Both the position numbers and the translations under genes were made by a program. Below, piece by piece: positions 26,733 through 36,555 of a stretch of DNA of 64,000 nt; the first letter of the stretch is position 1, and each line of letters opens with the position of its first letter. The notes under the pieces are model-generated. The model searched no databases and was not told the DNA's origin. It worked only from the letters and a program-made list of their open reading frames with translations. Source of the DNA: Ligilactobacillus ubinensis (GTDB lineage Bacteria > Bacillota > Bacilli > Lactobacillales > Lactobacillaceae). Location of the stretch: contig NZ_JAIULA010000008.1 in NCBI RefSeq assembly GCF_024160875.1, positions 1 through 64,000 of the forward strand, read 5' to 3'.

Positions 26733-28844
26733 CTATACACGAAGTTTATTCAACTGTTCTTGTGTTAAAAAAACACTTCGTGGTTTTGAACCGCGTGCTT
26801 TTGAAATATACTGTTTTTCTTCTAATAAATCAATTATACTAGCCGCGCGATTATAACCTATTGAAAAAACACGTTGTAATTTTGATGTGGAAATTTCTTT
26901 TTCATTAACGATATAGTCTAAAACCCGTGGAACTAACTCATCTTGTTGTTCATCTTCAATTATTTTGTCTTTCAAATTATCTGGATCAAATGCATATTGG
27001 GGATGTCCTTGTTTACGTACAGAATCTGTAACTTCATCAATTTCATCACCAATAAACGTTCCTTGTAACCGAATTGGCTGACCAGAACCGTTACCTAGAT
27101 ATAGCATGTCACCCCGGCCTAAAAGGCGCTCTGCACCAGCACTATCCAGAATAGTTCTTGAGTCAATCTGACTTGACACCATAAAAGCAATGCGCGTTGG
27201 AATATTATTTTTAATTGTCCCTGTTAAAACATCAACACTCGGTCTTTGCGTTGCTACAATTAAATGAATACCCGCAGCTCGTGCTTTTGCCGTAATTCGT
27301 GCAATATAATCTTGTACTTCAGAAGCCGCCACCATCATTAAATCAGCTAATTCATCGATAATCACCACTATGTAAGGCATTTTCAACCCGTATTGTTGGC
27401 TTTCACTTACTTTATTATTAAAGCCTTCGATATTACGAACACCTGCAGCTAATAGTTTTTGGTAGCGATTTTCCATTTCTTCCACAACCCACTTTAAAGC
27501 AGCAGAAGCAGCTTGTGGGTCTGAAATAACTGGCGCTAATAAATGCGGAATATCTTGATATGGCGCCATTTCTACCGCCTTAGGATCAATTAAGATTAGT
27601 TTAACGTCCTGAGGTGTTGCCTTATATAATAAAGAAATAAGCATACTATTGATAAAGACCGATTTACCCGAACCAGTTGCCCCTGCTATTAACCCATGCG
27701 GCATTTTTTGAATATTTGTTATTTGAGGTCGACCAAATAAATCAACCCCTAAAGCTACCGTCAAAGGTGAATCCGCGTTTTTAAATTCATTAGAAGAGAG
27801 AACTTCTGCTAAATTAACTGGTCGCGCATATTTATTCGGAATTTCAATTCCTACGCTACTTTTCCCTGGAATAGGGGCCTCAATACGAACATCTCGAACA
27901 GCTAAAGCAAGTTGCAAATCATCCGATAAATTGGTTATTTTATTAACCTTAACTCCTCGACCTAATTTAACTTCAAATTGAATAATAGAGGGCCCTATTG
28001 TCCAATTCTCAACTTTGGCATCAACTTTAAAAGAAAACAGCGCTTCATTCAATTTAACTACTTGCTTTTCAACCCAATCATTAACAGAGCTATCATTACT
28101 TGTTACTGGCTTAGGCAATAATTCCAAACTTGGATATTGATATTCCAAGTTGTCTTTTTCAGATGCAATTAAAACTCGTTTACTTAATAGACTGTTCTCT
28201 GTTTTAACATTACTAAATTTACTTGCTTGATTAGACTGATCTTGTTTAACTATGGGTTTAGCATTTAACTGCATTGATTGCTTATTTTCAATTATTTTAT
28301 CTTTTTCAAAAATTCTTGCCTTTTCTTGTTGTAAACTTTTATTCAAAATTGTAGATGCCATTTTTTCTATTAAAATGTTTTTATCTACTTTTCCATTGTT
28401 GGGCACCAATGTCTTTTCTTGACTTTCTACGGCTTGGTTTAAAACATTCTTAGACTGTTTAAAATGTTCAGCTTTTTTTTCAGCAATGCTACTATTGCTT
28501 ACTACATTTTCTTTATCTATAACTATCTCATTATTGCTTTTAGTTAAATCTATTAACGGCAATTCTCGTTGCGATATTTTAGATTCGTCTTGAAACAAAA
28601 TATAACTATCACTGCTTTTATCCAATGCAATAATCAAGTGTGCATATTTATCATGTAAACTTGTAAAATTTTGTTTTCCCTTTGAAGGCGGAAAAAACGT
28701 TGGGTGAAATCCACGACTATTATAACTGCTAGCATAATTATTTTTTTTGGATAAATTTGCTTGTAATTCTTTAAATGTCTTTTTTGGATTATTTTGTTTT
28801 TTATCATTTTGCCGGTAAAAAGCCGGCCCATCATACTTTTTCAT
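26733..28844 (-). CDS. sftA: Soluble FtsK/SpoIIIE-family DNA translocase SftA
   Basis: ATP-driven DNA translocase that clears chromosome ends from the division septum. The 703 residues have the motor domain with Walker A GATGSGKS (about 388), Walker B LIDELADLM and a C-terminal winged-helix gamma domain (QRVFSIGYNRAASIIDLLEE). The N-terminus has no transmembrane helices but a long charged, low-complexity region, which together with the ytpR/murC context identifies the cytosolic paralogue SftA (YtpS) rather than membrane FtsK. The ATG with GGATGGGA upstream was chosen over a TTG six codons earlier. Confidence 0.9.
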   Translation of the reverse strand: MKKYDGPAFYRQNDKKQNNPKKTFKELQANLSKKNNYASSYNSRGFHPTFFPPSKGKQNFTSLHDKYAHLIIALDKSSDSYILFQDESKISQRELPLIDLTKSNNEIVIDKENVVSNSSIAEKKAEHFKQSKNVLNQAVESQEKTLVPNNGKVDKNILIEKMASTILNKSLQQEKARIFEKDKIIENKQSMQLNAKPIVKQDQSNQASKFSNVKTENSLLSKRVLIASEKDNLEYQYPSLELLPKPVTSNDSSVNDWVEKQVVKLNEALFSFKVDAKVENWTIGPSIIQFEVKLGRGVKVNKITNLSDDLQLALAVRDVRIEAPIPGKSSVGIEIPNKYARPVNLAEVLSSNEFKNADSPLTVALGVDLFGRPQITNIQKMPHGLIAGATGSGKSVFINSMLISLLYKATPQDVKLILIDPKAVEMAPYQDIPHLLAPVISDPQAASAALKWVVEEMENRYQKLLAAGVRNIEGFNNKVSESQQYGLKMPYIVVIIDELADLMMVAASEVQDYIARITAKARAAGIHLIVATQRPSVDVLTGTIKNNIPTRIAFMVSSQIDSRTILDSAGAERLLGRGDMLYLGNGSGQPIRLQGTFIGDEIDEVTDSVRKQGHPQYAFDPDNLKDKIIEDEQQDELVPRVLDYIVNEKEISTSKLQRVFSIGYNRAASIIDLLEEKQYISKARGSKPRSVFLTQEQLNKLRV

Positions 28845-28856
28845 GATTTCCCATCC

Positions 28857-28911
28857 TAACAAAAAATTGGATTACATTCAAGAAATCATTCTCGAATATC
28901 AATCCAATTTT
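28857..28911 (-). terminator. Terminator-like hairpin between ytpR and sftA
   Basis: AAAATTGGATT pairs with AATCCAATTTT and the interior ATTCGAGAA/TTCTTGAAT extends the stem. Six T follow. It lies directly in front of the sftA ribosome binding site, so it either separates sftA from ytpR or attenuates it. Confidence 0.75.
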
Positions 28912-28926
28912 AACACACTATATCCT

Positions 28927-29568
28927 TTAGTTGTTAAATAAATAAGCAGCTTTAGCGAAATCAAAACTTTGTCCAGCTGGATATTCATCTTTATTAAGCA
29001 CAAGAATACCTCGTTTTTGTGGTGCATTGGGTAAATTTAATTCTCGAGCCGCACAAATCATTCCATAGCTAGAAACTCCTCGCAATGCACCTGGCCAGAT
29101 CATCATTCCATTTGGCATCATTGCACCAACTTTAGCAACAACAACATTTTGATCTTTTTCTATGTTAGGCGCTCCACAAACAATCTGTAATACCTCTCCT
29201 TCATCTACTTGGACCTTAGCAACATGTAGATGATCAGAATCAGGATGCTCTGCTAATTCAATTACATTACCAACCACGAACTTAGGCTGTACATCTAGCT
29301 TTAACTCAGGAGCAAAACCTATCTCTTTTAAATAAAAATTAAGCTTATCTACCTGTTGTGAATTTAATTGAATCTGCCCAAGTCCAGTTACATCTGAAAT
29401 TTTTTTACTAACATCAAAAAAATTAAAACCTATTGTCTCGTGTGTCTCACTGTCAAAAATCCGAACTACATCTTGTTTAGTTTCTGACCTTTGGTTCACT
29501 ACATCTGGATTAGTAAGAACAATTAATACATCCCCTATTTGTGTAGGGTTATAACTAGAAACTAACAT
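28927..29568 (-). CDS. ytpR: YtpR family tRNA-binding domain protein
   Basis: A 213-residue protein with a DUF4479-type N-terminal domain and a C-terminal OB-fold tRNA-binding domain like that of the PheRS beta subunit (VVGNVIELAEHPDSDHLHVAKV; IVCGAPNI). Its role is unknown; the name and place beside sftA and the thioredoxin gene ytpP are conserved in bacilli. GAGGAG lies 12 nt before the ATG. Confidence 0.9.
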   Translation of the reverse strand: MLVSSYNPTQIGDVLIVLTNPDVVNQRSETKQDVVRIFDSETHETIGFNFFDVSKKISDVTGLGQIQLNSQQVDKLNFYLKEIGFAPELKLDVQPKFVVGNVIELAEHPDSDHLHVAKVQVDEGEVLQIVCGAPNIEKDQNVVVAKVGAMMPNGMMIWPGALRGVSSYGMICAARELNLPNAPQKRGILVLNKDEYPAGQSFDFAKAAYLFNN

Positions 29569-29599
29569 TAAACTTTCAAACTCCTCTTAAATATACTAA

Positions 29600-29920
29600 T
29601 TACTTTGCCGCACTTAAAAAAGATGTTACTTCTTCTTTTGTTTTGCGATCTTTATTTACAAACCGGGAAACTTCCTTCCCATCTTTGTAGACAACAAAAC
29701 TAGGAATTCCCATAATCATAAGTTCTTGACAAAGATCAATATTTTCATCACGATCAACTTGAATAAAATCATATTGTTTAAAATTTGCTTCAATTTCAGG
29801 CATTGCCGGTTTTATAAAGCGACAATCAGGACACCAATCTGCTGTGAAAAACAAAACATATTGGCCTTTGCTTAATTTAGTTTCTAATTCAACCTTATTC
29901 ATTTTAGGCAACATTTTCAT
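29600..29920 (-). CDS. ytpP: Thioredoxin-family protein YtpP
   Basis: A 106-residue thioredoxin-fold protein. The active site is W-C-P-D-C (about residues 29-33) instead of the thioredoxin WCGPC, and the cis-Pro is in GIPSFVVY. It probably reduces disulfides in the cytosol; partner unknown. GGAGG precedes the ATG. It lies 31 nt ahead of ytpR in the conserved cluster. Confidence 0.9.
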   Translation of the reverse strand: MKMLPKMNKVELETKLSKGQYVLFFTADWCPDCRFIKPAMPEIEANFKQYDFIQVDRDENIDLCQELMIMGIPSFVVYKDGKEVSRFVNKDRKTKEEVTSFLSAAK

Positions 29921-29994
29921 AATTTATTTCCTCCAAACATTTTTAACTATTATACAACATTAGCTACACGGTTTATAACTAATTTGCTTATCTA

Positions 29995-30633
29995 TTAAAA
30001 ATGGGCTTCTATTTTATAGATTGGTTGTCCCTTTGCGCTAAATTTTTCTTCGTACTCTGTCATAGTATTTTGTTCAATATCTGGTGAAGCATGTAAATCA
30101 AGCCAGACTTTATCAAACTTCATACCATATTCGTTTAAACTAACTAAGGAATATTCAAATAAGCCGCGATTATCTGTTTTAAATTCTAAATGCCCTTTTA
30201 CTTGTAATACTTGTTGATATTGGCTAAGAAAAGATTTATATGTTAACCGCCTCTTGGCTTGTCTTTTTTTAGGCCATGGATCAGAAAAATTCAGGTAAAT
30301 TCCTGCCACTTCAGAGTTAGCAAAATATTCACTCAAGTTTGCGCCATTGGCACAAATCAGCTGTAAATTAGGTAATTGTACTTCTAATTGTTTTTTTAAT
30401 ACGATTCCTGTAGCTACAGTTTGCATTTCAATTCCAATAAAATTGAATTCAGGATGTTTTTGCGCCATTTCAATTATAAAGCGCCCTTTACCCATTCCAA
30501 TTTCAATATACAACGGCTGTTTTCTAGGAAATCTATCCTGCCATTTCCCTCTATATTCATTTGGGCTAGTTATTACCCATTGCGGATTAGCTGCAATTAG
30601 AGGTTTTGCCCACGGTTTATTTCGTAAACGCAT
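29995..30633 (-). CDS. trmB: tRNA (guanine-N7-)-methyltransferase
   Basis: Methylates G46 in the variable loop of tRNA. The 212 residues contain the SAM motif [11 protein letters not shown] (about 45) and the signature [16 protein letters not shown] (about 120-135). The ATG with GGAGG 5 nt upstream was chosen; the longest frame would add 37 hydrophobic residues unlike the family and without a ribosome binding site. It follows the kinase-like ytmP gene, a conserved pair. Confidence 0.94.
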   Translation of the reverse strand: MRLRNKPWAKPLIAANPQWVITSPNEYRGKWQDRFPRKQPLYIEIGMGKGRFIIEMAQKHPEFNFIGIEMQTVATGIVLKKQLEVQLPNLQLICANGANLSEYFANSEVAGIYLNFSDPWPKKRQAKRRLTYKSFLSQYQQVLQVKGHLEFKTDNRGLFEYSLVSLNEYGMKFDKVWLDLHASPDIEQNTMTEYEEKFSAKGQPIYKIEAHF

Positions 30634-30675
30634 CTTTTCCTCCATCATTAAATTAAATAATTCATATAAAATGAG

Positions 30676-30722
30676 AAGCTGGAATACATCTCGCAGATAT
30701 GCACTGATATATATTCCAGCTT
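30676..30722 (-). repeat. Inverted repeat between ytmP and trmB
   Basis: AAGCTGGAAT and ATTCCAGCTT form a perfect 10-bp stem starting at the ytmP stop codon. The following CTCATTTTAT is a poor T-run, so it may be a weak terminator or a processing/stability hairpin. Confidence 0.5.
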
Positions 30723-31525
30723 TAAATATATTGTTGTTGTTCAAGCACTTCAGAAAGTTTAATTATGTCTTGGTTCATTTCATGGAAACGACCACGCTGA
30801 TGCTTTTCCTTAATAAGAAGCAATAAGCAACTCAAACTATACCAATTAATACGCATTCTTAAGTCATCCGTTGCTACTTCTTGGCTGTTTTGATAATATC
30901 TTACTAACCATTTTTCCCAATCTTGGCGTGGGACATATTGACAAATTAACATGCTTAAATCATATGCAGGATCTGCAATAATCGCTGATTCCCAATCTAC
31001 TAAATAAAGTCGATTTTCTTCCGACAAAAGCCAGTTTTTATGATTTAAATCACCATGACATACTTCATAATTCGAGCGCTCAAAATACGGTTGAGTAGTA
31101 CGTAATCGATTAGCAACATTTTTTAATAACGGATTATGCCGCAAATCAGCCGGTAATCCCCTAAAATATTGATTCAGCAACTCTCTAGGTGTCAATACAC
31201 TTCCGCCGACTTGTCGTAACATTCGGCGTAATAACTGTGAATGATGTACGCGATATAAAAGTGCAGAAACACTTTCACTTGTCATCTCTTTACGTTTTAG
31301 GCAGCGTCCATCCATCCACTCTTGTGCTGTCAACGTATCTCCTGATGTCATTCGTTTAGTCCAAACAAGTCGCGGAGTTATTTCCTCAATTGACAGTGCA
31401 GCCAAAAAAGGTGATGTATTACGTTTTAAAAATAACTTTTCGTTATTATTGATACCCATATAGGCTGTACCAGTGTCGCCATCAATTGGTAAAACATGCC
31501 AACCATTTTCTAAATCTAAATTCAT
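30722..31525 (-). CDS. ytmP: YtmP, aminoglycoside/choline-kinase-like phosphotransferase
   Basis: A 267-residue protein-kinase-like fold of the APH/choline kinase family. It has the catalytic Brenner motif [12 protein letters not shown] (about 158-169, HGDLNHKN) and the metal-binding DWESA (about 178). Substrate unknown. AAAGGAG lies upstream of the chosen ATG; eight codons were removed from the longest frame. It sits between ecsAB and trmB, as in many lactobacilli. Confidence 0.87.
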   Translation of the reverse strand: MNLDLENGWHVLPIDGDTGTAYMGINNNEKLFLKRNTSPFLAALSIEEITPRLVWTKRMTSGDTLTAQEWMDGRCLKRKEMTSESVSALLYRVHHSQLLRRMLRQVGGSVLTPRELLNQYFRGLPADLRHNPLLKNVANRLRTTQPYFERSNYEVCHGDLNHKNWLLSEENRLYLVDWESAIIADPAYDLSMLICQYVPRQDWEKWLVRYYQNSQEVATDDLRMRINWYSLSCLLLLIKEKHQRGRFHEMNQDIIKLSEVLEQQQYI

Positions 31526-31600
31526 AATTGGCTCTCCTTTTACTGACATCGATAACTATTACAAGTCTACAAATTTAGAAGTCTAGTGTCAAGTTCGTTT

Positions 31601-32800
31601 TTAACCATGTTTTTTACGATACCATTTCAGATAAGGAACTACCAACAAATAATCTTCTATTCCTAAGATTATTATCATTAAAATAAAATCGTATATTCCC
31701 TTTGTTGCCACTAAAACTGATATAGCAAAAAAAACATTTGTAAAAACTAATATTTTCATTAATAACCTACTAAATTGTCTCTCACGTACTTTTTTTTCAA
31801 TCGGATATAGATGTGTGAAAACAATATTCTCATATTTCTTTTCCAGTGGAAACATTTGAAATCCAATTAAATAGTTGAAGATAAGCGCCAATATACAGCT
31901 AAGCATAAAATTAGAAATAAAATATAAAATCACGGTTCCTAATACCGTTAACCGAAGCCATAATTCACTAAATTCGCTATTTCTAACTAGACTACGTGCA
32001 TATAAAAATGTATATACTGGTTTTTGGGGCAAAATAAAATCAAGATATTTACGCCGTTTAGCTGTTCTACTTATGAATGGTACATCTGTAAACAGATTAA
32101 AAAAGCGATATAGACTTAACATTCTCTGATTTTCTTTCATAATTAAATATTTCCAAGCAATTGTACTTGTCATATTTCTTTTTTCTAATTTATGCAAACT
32201 TAGTATATACATAACTGTAATTAAAATTCCTAACCAGCCCCAGATTATTGCTAGGGATAAACAAATAGCCGGTATAAGCCAAACAAATGCTATTTTGACT
32301 ACATTTTCTCGCAATCTAGCGATACTTGCAGCTAACAATTCATATCGTAGTATCTGTGTTTTCAATAACAACTGCACTAATACAATGCAAACAATTTGAA
32401 ATAACGAAAAGCCTAAAACAATCATGAAATATGGAAACAAAATAATTAAACAAAGCAACTGCTGTCCTAATGTGATTGTTACACTATGCCAATATGCTTT
32501 TTTTAAGTAACTTTGCATCTGATATTCTCGTGGTACTAAAAAAACGATATCCGCATCTTCTAAAAGGGTTGCATACTTACCCAAGTGCAATAAAACTAGT
32601 AACCCAATTACTATTAACCACTTGGTATAACCCAATGAATTTGTTAATCCCACACTTTTCAAAAAATTTGAATAATTCCAAGCAAATGCCCCTAATATAA
32701 AAAGTAAAGCTATAATAAAATGATCATTTAATACGTAACGAAGATATTTTAACAACATTTTTTGGTATCTTTTTAAACGTGTCTTCCATAGCTTCTCCAT
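31601..32800 (-). CDS. ecsB: ABC transporter permease EcsB
   Basis: A 399-residue membrane protein with about eight to ten hydrophobic helices, the membrane partner of EcsA. In B. subtilis EcsAB affects intramembrane proteolysis, secretion and competence; the transported substrate is unknown. It shares its start region with the end of ecsA (1-nt overlap). The divergent hit gene beside ecsAB matches the B. subtilis locus. Confidence 0.9.
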   Translation of the reverse strand: MEKLWKTRLKRYQKMLLKYLRYVLNDHFIIALLFILGAFAWNYSNFLKSVGLTNSLGYTKWLIVIGLLVLLHLGKYATLLEDADIVFLVPREYQMQSYLKKAYWHSVTITLGQQLLCLIILFPYFMIVLGFSLFQIVCIVLVQLLLKTQILRYELLAASIARLRENVVKIAFVWLIPAICLSLAIIWGWLGILITVMYILSLHKLEKRNMTSTIAWKYLIMKENQRMLSLYRFFNLFTDVPFISRTAKRRKYLDFILPQKPVYTFLYARSLVRNSEFSELWLRLTVLGTVILYFISNFMLSCILALIFNYLIGFQMFPLEKKYENIVFTHLYPIEKKVRERQFSRLLMKILVFTNVFFAISVLVATKGIYDFILMIIILGIEDYLLVVPYLKWYRKKHG

Positions 32801-33534
32801 TAAACACCATCTCCCTGAGTCATTCCTAAATATATTTCAGAAAGACTAGCATTAGGATGTCCATACTCTGCTTGTAATTCCTGTATCGTACCGCTTGTTT
32901 TTAGCTTCCCATGATCAATCAACACAAAGCGATTACAGTATTCCTGTGCTGTACTTAAAACATGGGTTGACATCAAAACAGAAGCACCATCACTTTTCCT
33001 TTGTTCGATTAAGTTAAGTAAGTCTCTGGTAGCTAAGGGATCTAAGCCTAAAAAAGGTTCGTCAATAATAAATAGATCTGCTTGTGTAATGAAAGCACAG
33101 ACTAACATAACCTTTTGTTTCATTCCTTTTGAAAAGTTAGCTGGAAACCAATCAAGTTTGTTTTCTAAACGAAAAGTCTTCAACAATTGCTGTGCTTTAT
33201 CCCATGCACTAGTCTTTTCTAATTCATAAGCCATAATAGTCATCTCAATATGCTCTTTTAACGTTAATTCTTCATATAAAATAGGTGTTTCTGGCACATA
33301 GGCTATACTTTTCTTATACTCTTGCGTATTTGTAAAAAGACTGTTTCCATTAATTGTTATCTCACCTTTTTGCGGTGTTAGTAATCCTATAATATGATTT
33401 ATTGTTGTTGATTTACCAGCACCATTAAGTCCAATCAAACCGACCAACTCACCTTTTTTTACTTCAAAAGAGATGTCTTTTAACACTGGAATTTGTGAGT
33501 ATCCACCCACAAGCTGCGTAACTTTTAATGTCAT
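32800..33534 (-). CDS. ecsA: ABC transporter ATP-binding protein EcsA
   Basis: ATPase of the EcsAB transporter, 244 residues. It has Walker A GLNGAGKST (about 36-44), the signature region FSKGMKQKVML (a variant of LSGGQ, typical of EcsA), Walker B LFIIDEPFLGLDP and the H-switch STHVLS. The promoter at 33570 has an extended -10. It is translated first and coupled to ecsB. Confidence 0.93.
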   Translation of the reverse strand: MTLKVTQLVGGYSQIPVLKDISFEVKKGELVGLIGLNGAGKSTTINHIIGLLTPQKGEITINGNSLFTNTQEYKKSIAYVPETPILYEELTLKEHIEMTIMAYELEKTSAWDKAQQLLKTFRLENKLDWFPANFSKGMKQKVMLVCAFITQADLFIIDEPFLGLDPLATRDLLNLIEQRKSDGASVLMSTHVLSTAQEYCNRFVLIDHGKLKTSGTIQELQAEYGHPNASLSEIYLGMTQGDGV

Positions 33535-33569
33535 TTATTTTTTCCTTTCCATCCGTTTCTATCGTCTAA

Positions 33570-33578
33570 ATTATACCA
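33570..33578 (-). promoter_or_regulatory. Extended -10 promoter of ecsAB
   Basis: TGGTATAAT on the minus strand: a TGn extension directly before a perfect TATAAT, with only a weak -35. Confidence 0.5.
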
Positions 33579-33603
33579 TACTGACCGAAAATTTTGTTTA
33601 TCA

Positions 33604-33633
33604 TTAACTTTGATACTTAGTTTAGTGTATACT
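33604..33633 (+). promoter_or_regulatory. Promoter of hit
   Basis: TTAACT (33604-33609), 18-bp spacer, TATACT (33628-33633), divergent from ecsA. Confidence 0.5.
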
Positions 33634-33675
33634 TAAGAAGTGAAAATAATTTACTAATTGAAAGAGGGTTTTCTA

Positions 33676-34104
33676 ATGGAAGATTGTATTTTTTGTAAAA
33701 TAATTGCAGGCGAAATTCCAAGTAAAACAATTTATGAAGATGATATTGTTAAAGCTTTCTTAGATATAACACAAGTTACTGCTGGTCATACTTTAGTAGT
33801 TCCTAAAAAACATGTTCCAGATATTTTTGCCTATGATGAACACTTGGCAGCTGATGTATTCAGTCGGATACCTAAAATTGCTCGTGCTATTAAAGCTGCT
33901 AATCCTGAAGTTAAGGGCTTAAACTTAGTTAACAATAATGGCGCGATAGCCTATCAATCTGTTTTTCATTCACATTTTCATCTTATCCCACGTTTTAGCA
34001 AGGACGATGATTTCTCAATGACATTTACTGATAATTCAGAAAACTATGATGATGCTGCCCTACAATTAATTGCTAAAAGCATTGAAACACATGTGGAGGA
34101 TTAA
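33676..34104 (+). CDS. hit: HIT family hydrolase
   Basis: A 142-residue histidine-triad protein, a nucleotide phosphoramidase/hydrolase of the Hint type. The N-terminus CIFCKIIAGEIPS and the triad HSHFHLIPR (HxHxHxx, about residues 96-104) are diagnostic; Cys pairs suggest zinc binding. The ATG has GAGGG 7 nt upstream; a TTG six codons earlier has none. It is divergent from ecsAB as in B. subtilis and followed by the unknown gene 2 nt downstream. Confidence 0.94.
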   Translation: MEDCIFCKIIAGEIPSKTIYEDDIVKAFLDITQVTAGHTLVVPKKHVPDIFAYDEHLAADVFSRIPKIARAIKAANPEVKGLNLVNNNGAIAYQSVFHSHFHLIPRFSKDDDFSMTFTDNSENYDDAALQLIAKSIETHVED

Positions 34105-34106
34105 CC

Positions 34107-34379
34107 TTGAATAAAAAAATACGGTCGCTTATTCTAATTAGCTCATTGGCTGATCTTGCATATTGGAAACGTGAAATTATTATTCAATACTTAGAAAACA
34201 GACACCGTGATTGGAAAAATGTCGAACATAGCTTGATAGATTGGTCAAATGCACTTGAAAAAGTCATTTCAAATTCAGAAGAGTTAGCTAGACAACTTGA
34301 TAATTCCTCTGAATTAATTGATATAATCTCTGAAAATATTTCCCATTATATTGATGATGTAAATTCCTTGAAAAAGTGA
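34107..34379 (+). CDS. Conserved-looking hypothetical protein, 90 aa, TTG start
   Basis: I do not recognise this protein. It has 90 residues with a short mildly hydrophobic N-terminal stretch (IRSLILISSLADLAYW) followed by an acidic, probably helical, coiled-coil-like region, and no cysteine. The start is TTG with GGAGG 7 nt upstream, that site lying in the 3' end of hit, so translation is coupled. Position between hit and the foldase gene prsA is the only functional hint. Confidence 0.7.
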   Translation: MNKKIRSLILISSLADLAYWKREIIIQYLENRHRDWKNVEHSLIDWSNALEKVISNSEELARQLDNSSELIDIISENISHYIDDVNSLKK

Positions 34380-34514
34380 AGATTTATTGAACATTAATTG
34401 AATTTTCAATAAATTATCAAATAAGACTCAAAGTTTTTTCGATATTATGGTATAGTTATAAACGTTAACTTGCTTTCCCGCAAGAAATTTAAAGAAACGG
34501 ATGTGTTTTTTATA

Positions 34515-35411
34515 ATGAAAAAATGGTTAGTAGCTCTGGCTGGTATCCTAATGACCTTTAGTTTAGCTGCTTGTTCTAAAACAGTTGCTACAACTTCAGG
34601 TGGTAAAATTACCGAAAGTGAATATTATTCAAGTATGAAAACAACTTCATCTGGTAAAGCTGTTCTAGAACAGATGATTTTAAACAAAATTCTTGAAAAG
34701 GATTATGGTTCTAAAGTTTCAACAAGTGATGTCACCAAACAATATAACAAACAAAAATCTAATTATGGTTCTTCATTCTCCACAATTTTATCAGAGTATG
34801 GTTATACTAAAGCATCATTTAAAGAAGCAATTCGTTCTAACTTACTATTAGAAGAAGCTGTTAAAGCTAATACAACAATTACTAATTCTATGTTAAAAGC
34901 ACAATGGAAGAAGTATAAGCCAACTGTTACAGTTGCACATATCTTAGTTTCTAAAAAAGCAAAGGCTGAAAAAATCATTGCTAAATTACAAGCAGACCCA
35001 ACTTATGCTAACTTTAAGAAACTTGCTAAGAAATACTCGACTGATTCTTCTACTTCAAGTTCCGGTGGTAAGTTATCAGCCTTCAACAATTCAAATACTT
35101 CTTATGCCACAGCCTTTAAGACTGCTGCATTCAAGTTAAAGACTGGTGAATATACAGCTACACCTGTTAAAACTAGTTATGGCTACCATATTATTTGGAT
35201 GATTAAGAACCCAGGTAAGGGTAAGATGAGTGATCATATCTCTGATTTGAAAGATCAAATCTACACATCTAAAGAATCCAGCACAACTTACATGCAAAAA
35301 ATTGTGGCTAAGGTCTTGAAGAATGGTAAAGTTTCAATTAAAGATAGTGATTTGAAAGATATCTTATCTAGTTATTTATCAACATCATCTTCATCATCTT
35401 CTTCAAATTAA
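34515..35411 (+). CDS. prsA: Foldase lipoprotein PrsA (peptidyl-prolyl isomerase)
   Basis: Membrane-anchored extracellular chaperone that folds secreted proteins. The 298 residues start with a lipoprotein signal peptide ending in LAAC (about 17-20). A central parvulin PPIC domain follows (about 135-225, VAHILVS...YGYHIIWM) and a Ser-rich tail ends it. The longest frame adds 15 residues before the signal peptide; the inner ATG follows an ACGGATGTG element at about 12 nt, a weak but typical prsA site in lactobacilli. It is closed by a strong terminator. Confidence 0.93.
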   Translation: MKKWLVALAGILMTFSLAACSKTVATTSGGKITESEYYSSMKTTSSGKAVLEQMILNKILEKDYGSKVSTSDVTKQYNKQKSNYGSSFSTILSEYGYTKASFKEAIRSNLLLEEAVKANTTITNSMLKAQWKKYKPTVTVAHILVSKKAKAEKIIAKLQADPTYANFKKLAKKYSTDSSTSSSGGKLSAFNNSNTSYATAFKTAAFKLKTGEYTATPVKTSYGYHIIWMIKNPGKGKMSDHISDLKDQIYTSKESSTTYMQKIVAKVLKNGKVSIKDSDLKDILSSYLSTSSSSSSSN

Positions 35412-35436
35412 TTTAAATAATTAATTTATTACAAAT

Positions 35437-35487
35437 AAAAGTATCGCATCAAGAATTTATTTCCTAGATGCGATACTTTTTATTTTG
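35437..35487 (+). terminator. Terminator of prsA, bidirectional
   Basis: AAAAGTATCGCATC pairs perfectly (14 bp) with GATGCGATACTTTT, followed by TATTTT on the plus strand. T-rich flanks on the other strand allow it to serve the convergent yhaM gene as well. Confidence 0.9.
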
Positions 35488-35572
35488 TCATTATAAAATC
35501 ATTAACTGTATTCTCTAAATTTTTCTACCTCAAACATCTCTAGCCTTGCCTACTATTAAAAACTAATTTTCC

Positions 35573-36529
35573 CTATAATTCATGTGGCTTATAAAAATTT
35601 CTGCCTTCAAGGCCAAAAATACGTTCTGAAAACTCACCTGGTGCTACATGCTTTAAACTACCATTCATCATCTGAATTGAGGCATCTAAATCATCTAAAT
35701 GATGTAAGATTTCAGCTTCTAGTATATGTGGCTGAACTGGTGAGCCATATTCTAATAGTCCATGGTGTGCCAAAATAACATGGCGCAATAAGATTGCGTC
35801 TTCTTTTCTAGGATTGATTTCTAATTCTTGACAGGCTTGAATTATTTCTTCATCAATTAAAACAATATGTCCAATCAAATTTCCTTCTACAGTGTATTGT
35901 GTTGCCACAGGGCCTGACAGTTCTATAACCTTGCCTAAATCATGTAAGATTGCCCCTGCATATAGTAATGAAGAGTTAACCTCTGGATATTCTTTTGAGA
36001 CAGCTTGTGCTAACCGTAAAATTGATAAAGTGTGAAATGCTAGTCCGCCAGCAAAAGCATGATGATTCTTCTTTGCAGCTGGATAAACAAAAAACTTATC
36101 TTGGTATTTTTTGAGTAAATAACGAACGACTCGATTCCAAACATTATTGTGTATATCAAAAAGATAACTCTCAAATTGTTTTTGCATTTCGCTCATATCT
36201 TCAGGAGCACCTTCTACAAACATAGCCGGATCTTGTGGCTCATTTTTTTCTGCATTTGTTAGTTGGATACTATAAATTTTAATTTGAGGATTGTTCTGAT
36301 AATTTTCTCTTTTTCCAATTAGATGCACTATCTTTCCTGCTTGAAAGCGAACTATATCTTCATCAGAAGCATCCCAGTATTTTGCACTAATTTCTCCTGA
36401 TTTATCTGCAAAGTTAAAAGCAATAAACTGCTTATCATTTTTTGTTTTACGTGTTTCTGCTGCCTTAATCAATACAAATAAATCTACATTTTCATTTAAA
36501 GCATAGTCAAATAATTTTTTTGTCGTCAA
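35573..36529 (-). CDS. yhaM: 3'-5' exoribonuclease YhaM, TTG start
   Basis: Exoribonuclease that trims RNA 3' ends. The 318 residues have an N-terminal OB-fold (VLIKAAETRKTKNDKQFIAFNFADKSGEI) and an HD domain (AFHTLSILR, AILHDLGK with HD, LRHVILAHHG). GGGAGG lies 7 nt before a TTG; the ATG of the longest frame lies upstream within the ribosome binding site region, so TTG is the better start. It follows the PBP gene by 26 nt. Confidence 0.92.
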   Translation of the reverse strand: MTTKKLFDYALNENVDLFVLIKAAETRKTKNDKQFIAFNFADKSGEISAKYWDASDEDIVRFQAGKIVHLIGKRENYQNNPQIKIYSIQLTNAEKNEPQDPAMFVEGAPEDMSEMQKQFESYLFDIHNNVWNRVVRYLLKKYQDKFFVYPAAKKNHHAFAGGLAFHTLSILRLAQAVSKEYPEVNSSLLYAGAILHDLGKVIELSGPVATQYTVEGNLIGHIVLIDEEIIQACQELEINPRKEDAILLRHVILAHHGLLEYGSPVQPHILEAEILHHLDDLDASIQMMNGSLKHVAPGEFSERIFGLEGRNFYKPHEL

Positions 36530-36555
36530 TTTATTTCCTCCCACCATATCAACTT

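Noticed and set aside
29995-30744. Longer TrmB with a hydrophobic N-terminus
   Set aside because: The extra 37 residues have no ribosome binding site and do not resemble the family; the ATG at 30633 has GGAGG.
34501-34515. Four-codon upstream frame ATG-TGT-TTT-TTA-TAA overlapping the prsA ATG
   Set aside because: It has no ribosome binding site of its own and the ATG is part of the element that serves prsA.
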